In this document: positions 5,757-6,775 of the stretch, one piece after another
How positions within the stretch are numbered: the stretch's first letter is position 1
Layout: each line of letters starts with the position of its first letter
DNA from: UBA10649 sp044233495
Lineage (GTDB): Bacteria; Actinomycetota; Actinomycetes; S36-B12
DNA length: 6,775 nt
Direction of reading: 5' to 3'
Assembly (NCBI GenBank): GCA_044233495.1
Contig: JBIIJX010000135.1
Span: forward strand, 1-6,775
Position numbers and translations under genes: made by a program
Notes under the pieces: generated by a model
Seen by the model: the letters and a program-made list of their open reading frames with translations, nothing else
The model's database searches: none
Told to the model about the DNA's origin: nothing

Positions 5757-6041
5757 ATGGATGCCGGGCACGCGCGGGACGCCCACCTGGACGCGCTGAG
5801 CGCGCGGGATCGTCAGATCCTCGAGTTCGAGCGGCAGTGGTGGAAGTACGCGGGAGCCAAGGAGCAGGCCATCCGGGAGCTCTTCGACATGAGCGGCACC
5901 CGGTACTACCAGATCCTGAACGGCCTCATCGACGATCCGGCCGCGCTCGCCTTCGATCCCATGCTGGTCAAGCGCCTGCGCCGCATGCGGGCCTCGCGGC
6001 AGCGGGCCCGATCGGCCCGTCGCCTGGGCATGGAGGCCTAG
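5757..6041 (+). CDS. DUF3263 protein (Rv0430-like), probable small DNA-binding protein
   Basis: From ATG 5757 the product has 94 residues and closely resembles actinobacterial DUF3263 proteins such as, from memory, Mycobacterium tuberculosis Rv0430. The core is ILEFERQWWKYAGAKEQAIRELF followed by DMSGTRYYQILNGLIDDP and a basic tail VKRLRRMRASRQRARSARRLG. Residues about 33-58 (AKEQAIRELF, turn, GTRYYQILNGL) look like a helix-turn-helix, and the Arg-rich C-terminus would suit nucleic-acid binding; both are inference, as the family has no established function that I know of. In mycobacteria the family sits upstream of a LytR C-terminal-domain gene, whereas here the next gene is an ABC solute-binding protein. 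Starts at ATG 5694 or 5703 would add 21 or 18 residues. The shorter start fits known family N-termini and the likely promoter, whose -35 overlaps ATG 5694. Confidence 0.88.
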   Translation: MDAGHARDAHLDALSARDRQILEFERQWWKYAGAKEQAIRELFDMSGTRYYQILNGLIDDPAALAFDPMLVKRLRRMRASRQRARSARRLGMEA

Positions 6042-6059
6042 GGCCCGCTCGGGGGAGGC

Positions 6060-6078
6060 ACCCGCGCAGATCGCGGGT
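6060..6078 (+). terminator. GC hairpin after the DUF3263 gene, possible U-tail-less terminator
   Basis: ACCCGCG (6060-6066) pairs perfectly with CGCGGGT (6072-6078) around a five-base loop CAGAT, 18 bases after the TAG stop. There is no T-run after it, so it would be an actinobacterial I-shaped terminator or simply a stable stem. Confidence 0.45.
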
Positions 6079-6088
6079 ATGTCACTGC

Positions 6089-6108
6089 CGGGTCCCGTAC
6101 GGGTCCCG
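6089..6108 (+). repeat. Tandem CGGGTCCCG repeat, candidate operator
   Basis: CGGGTCCCG occurs at 6089-6097 and 6100-6108 with an 11-bp period, one helical turn. Each copy is palindromic except for its central base, and the junction forms the perfect palindrome CCCGTACGGG (6094-6103). The pair covers the -35 and spacer positions relative to the -10 at 6113. A regulator binding site for the solute-binding protein gene is inferred. Confidence 0.45.
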
Positions 6109-6112
6109 AACG

Positions 6113-6118
6113 TACGAT
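6113..6118 (+). promoter_or_regulatory. Candidate -10 box of the solute-binding protein gene
   Basis: TACGAT lies in a CGTACGATG context identical to that of the DUF3263 promoter (5716-5724). The predicted start near 6125 gives a leader of about 24 nt. At 17-18 bp upstream lie CGGGTC/GGGTCC, not a -35 consensus, so activation may be needed. Confidence 0.45.
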
Positions 6119-6148
6119 GGCGGCCATCGACATCGTGGGGGTGTTGCA

Positions 6149-6775
6149 ATGCGAGTGGTGACCCGGATCCTGTCCGGCGTGGTCGCGGCGACGCTGGCAG
6201 CCGCCGGTGCGGCTGCCGCTCCTGCGCATGCTGCCGAATCCATCGTCATCTGGTCGGATCCCATCCACGCCCAGGTGATCCGCGATCTCGTCCCCAATGG
6301 GGTCCAGGGCGTTCCGGTCACCGTCGTGGACAAGGACCTCGCGAACGTCCGTGCAGAACTCGCAGGGGTGAGTGCCAAGCAGGCTCCGGACATCATCTGG
6401 GGCGACCTCGCCTGGACGGGTGAACTCGCCGACGCGGGGCTGCTGGCGCCGATCGAGCTCAAGAAGCGGGTCCGCAGCCAGTTCCGGCCCAATGTGCTCG
6501 TCGGATCCGTGGTGGGCGGGGAGCAGATGGGCCTGCCGGTGCAGATCAGCAATCTGGCTCTGATCACCAACACGGTCCTCGTGCCGACCCAGCCCCGGAC
6601 ATTCCGTGAGCTCGGTGAGCTCGCGCTGAAACTCACCAAGAAGGACCGGAAGGTCACGGTGCCCTTTGCGCTGGCGCAGGGCGAGGGCACGTCGCCCTGG
6701 ACGACCTATCCGATCTTCAGCGGACTGGGCGGCTACCTGTTCGGTCGCAGCTCCGACGGCAGCATCGACCTCGCC
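6149..6775 (+). CDS. Secreted extracellular solute-binding protein (MalE-like, sugar-type), N-terminal part, cut by window edge
   Basis: Periplasmic-binding-protein-fold component of an ABC importer, probably for a carbohydrate or oligosaccharide; 209 residues are visible of an expected 400 or so. A Sec signal peptide covers about 1-28 (MRVVTR, a hydrophobic Ala-rich core, then AAPAHA before AES). The mature part begins with SIVIWSDP, continues through PDIIWGDLAWTGELADAGLLAPIE (about 80-103), typical of family 1 solute-binding proteins, then a GLPVQISNLALITNT strand-turn, FRELGELALKLTKKD, and PFALAQGEGTSPWTTYPIFSGLGGYLFG, where maltose-type proteins have a similar segment. No cysteine lies near the cleavage site, so this is not a lipoprotein, unusual for a monoderm. 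The start ATG at 6149 is preceded by GGGGGTG (6137-6143), five bases upstream. Permease genes would be expected beyond the right edge. The ligand cannot be told. Confidence 0.88.
   Translation, partial: MRVVTRILSGVVAATLAAAGAAAAPAHAAESIVIWSDPIHAQVIRDLVPNGVQGVPVTVVDKDLANVRAELAGVSAKQAPDIIWGDLAWTGELADAGLLAPIELKKRVRSQFRPNVLVGSVVGGEQMGLPVQISNLALITNTVLVPTQPRTFRELGELALKLTKKDRKVTVPFALAQGEGTSPWTTYPIFSGLGGYLFGRSSDGSIDLA

Noticed and set aside
6042..6057. CCCG-CT-CGGG as a terminator stem just after the DUF3263 stop
   Set aside because: Only four base pairs with a two-base loop, too short to form a credible hairpin.
5121..6149. Minus-strand open frame of 342 codons across the CPBP and DUF3263 genes
   Set aside because: It spans two well-supported genes and their intergenic DNA, and has no recognisable motif.

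Overview
The window is high-GC DNA (about two thirds G+C, strongly GC at third codon positions). It carries a DUF3263 gene, a family typical of Actinobacteria, together with GTG starts and apparently leaderless divergent promoters. I read it as chromosomal DNA of a high-GC Gram-positive actinomycete and cannot name the genus. Coding density is near complete. I see no tRNA, rRNA, CRISPR array, transposase or phage gene.

Positions 1-4778 (all minus strand) hold a tightly packed tryptophan/kynurenine degradation operon. In transcription order it encodes an alpha/beta-hydrolase kynurenine formamidase, kynureninase (kynU), FAD-dependent kynurenine 3-monooxygenase (kmo), a RidA/YjgF-fold protein that best fits a 2-aminomuconate deaminase, 3-hydroxyanthranilate 3,4-dioxygenase (nbaC/haaO type), and the N-terminal 142 residues of 2-amino-3-carboxymuconate-6-semialdehyde decarboxylase (ACMSD, nbaD type), which is cut by the left edge. 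Genes overlap by 1-4 bases or are separated by 3-4 bases, so one polycistronic, translationally coupled mRNA is likely. The route is N-formylkynurenine to kynurenine, 3-hydroxykynurenine, 3-hydroxyanthranilate, 2-amino-3-carboxymuconate semialdehyde (ACMS), and then by decarboxylation toward 2-aminomuconate and its deamination. ACMSD plus a deaminase point to carbon/nitrogen catabolism rather than quinolinate/NAD synthesis. Tryptophan 2,3-dioxygenase is not in the window, and the 2-aminomuconate semialdehyde dehydrogenase is expected beyond the left edge.

Positions 4779-4851 are a 73-bp divergent promoter region. Each strand has a -10-like hexamer 6-9 nt from the start codon, suggesting leaderless transcripts both ways, and an 8-bp sequence occurs twice.

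Positions 4852-6775 (plus strand) hold a CPBP-family (Rce1-like) intramembrane protease homologue, a small DUF3263 protein with its own likely promoter, a 107-bp gap with a GC hairpin and a 9-bp tandem repeat next to a -10 box, and the first 209 residues of a secreted carbohydrate-type ABC solute-binding protein cut by the right edge. These three genes have no evident link to the kynurenine operon.

Nothing here is clearly a new biological system. The points most worth a second look are the complete coupled aerobic kynurenine branch with an embedded RidA protein, the C-terminal membrane-helix-like tail on KMO, the paired leaderless promoters, the solute-binding protein without a lipobox, and the tandem repeat at its promoter.
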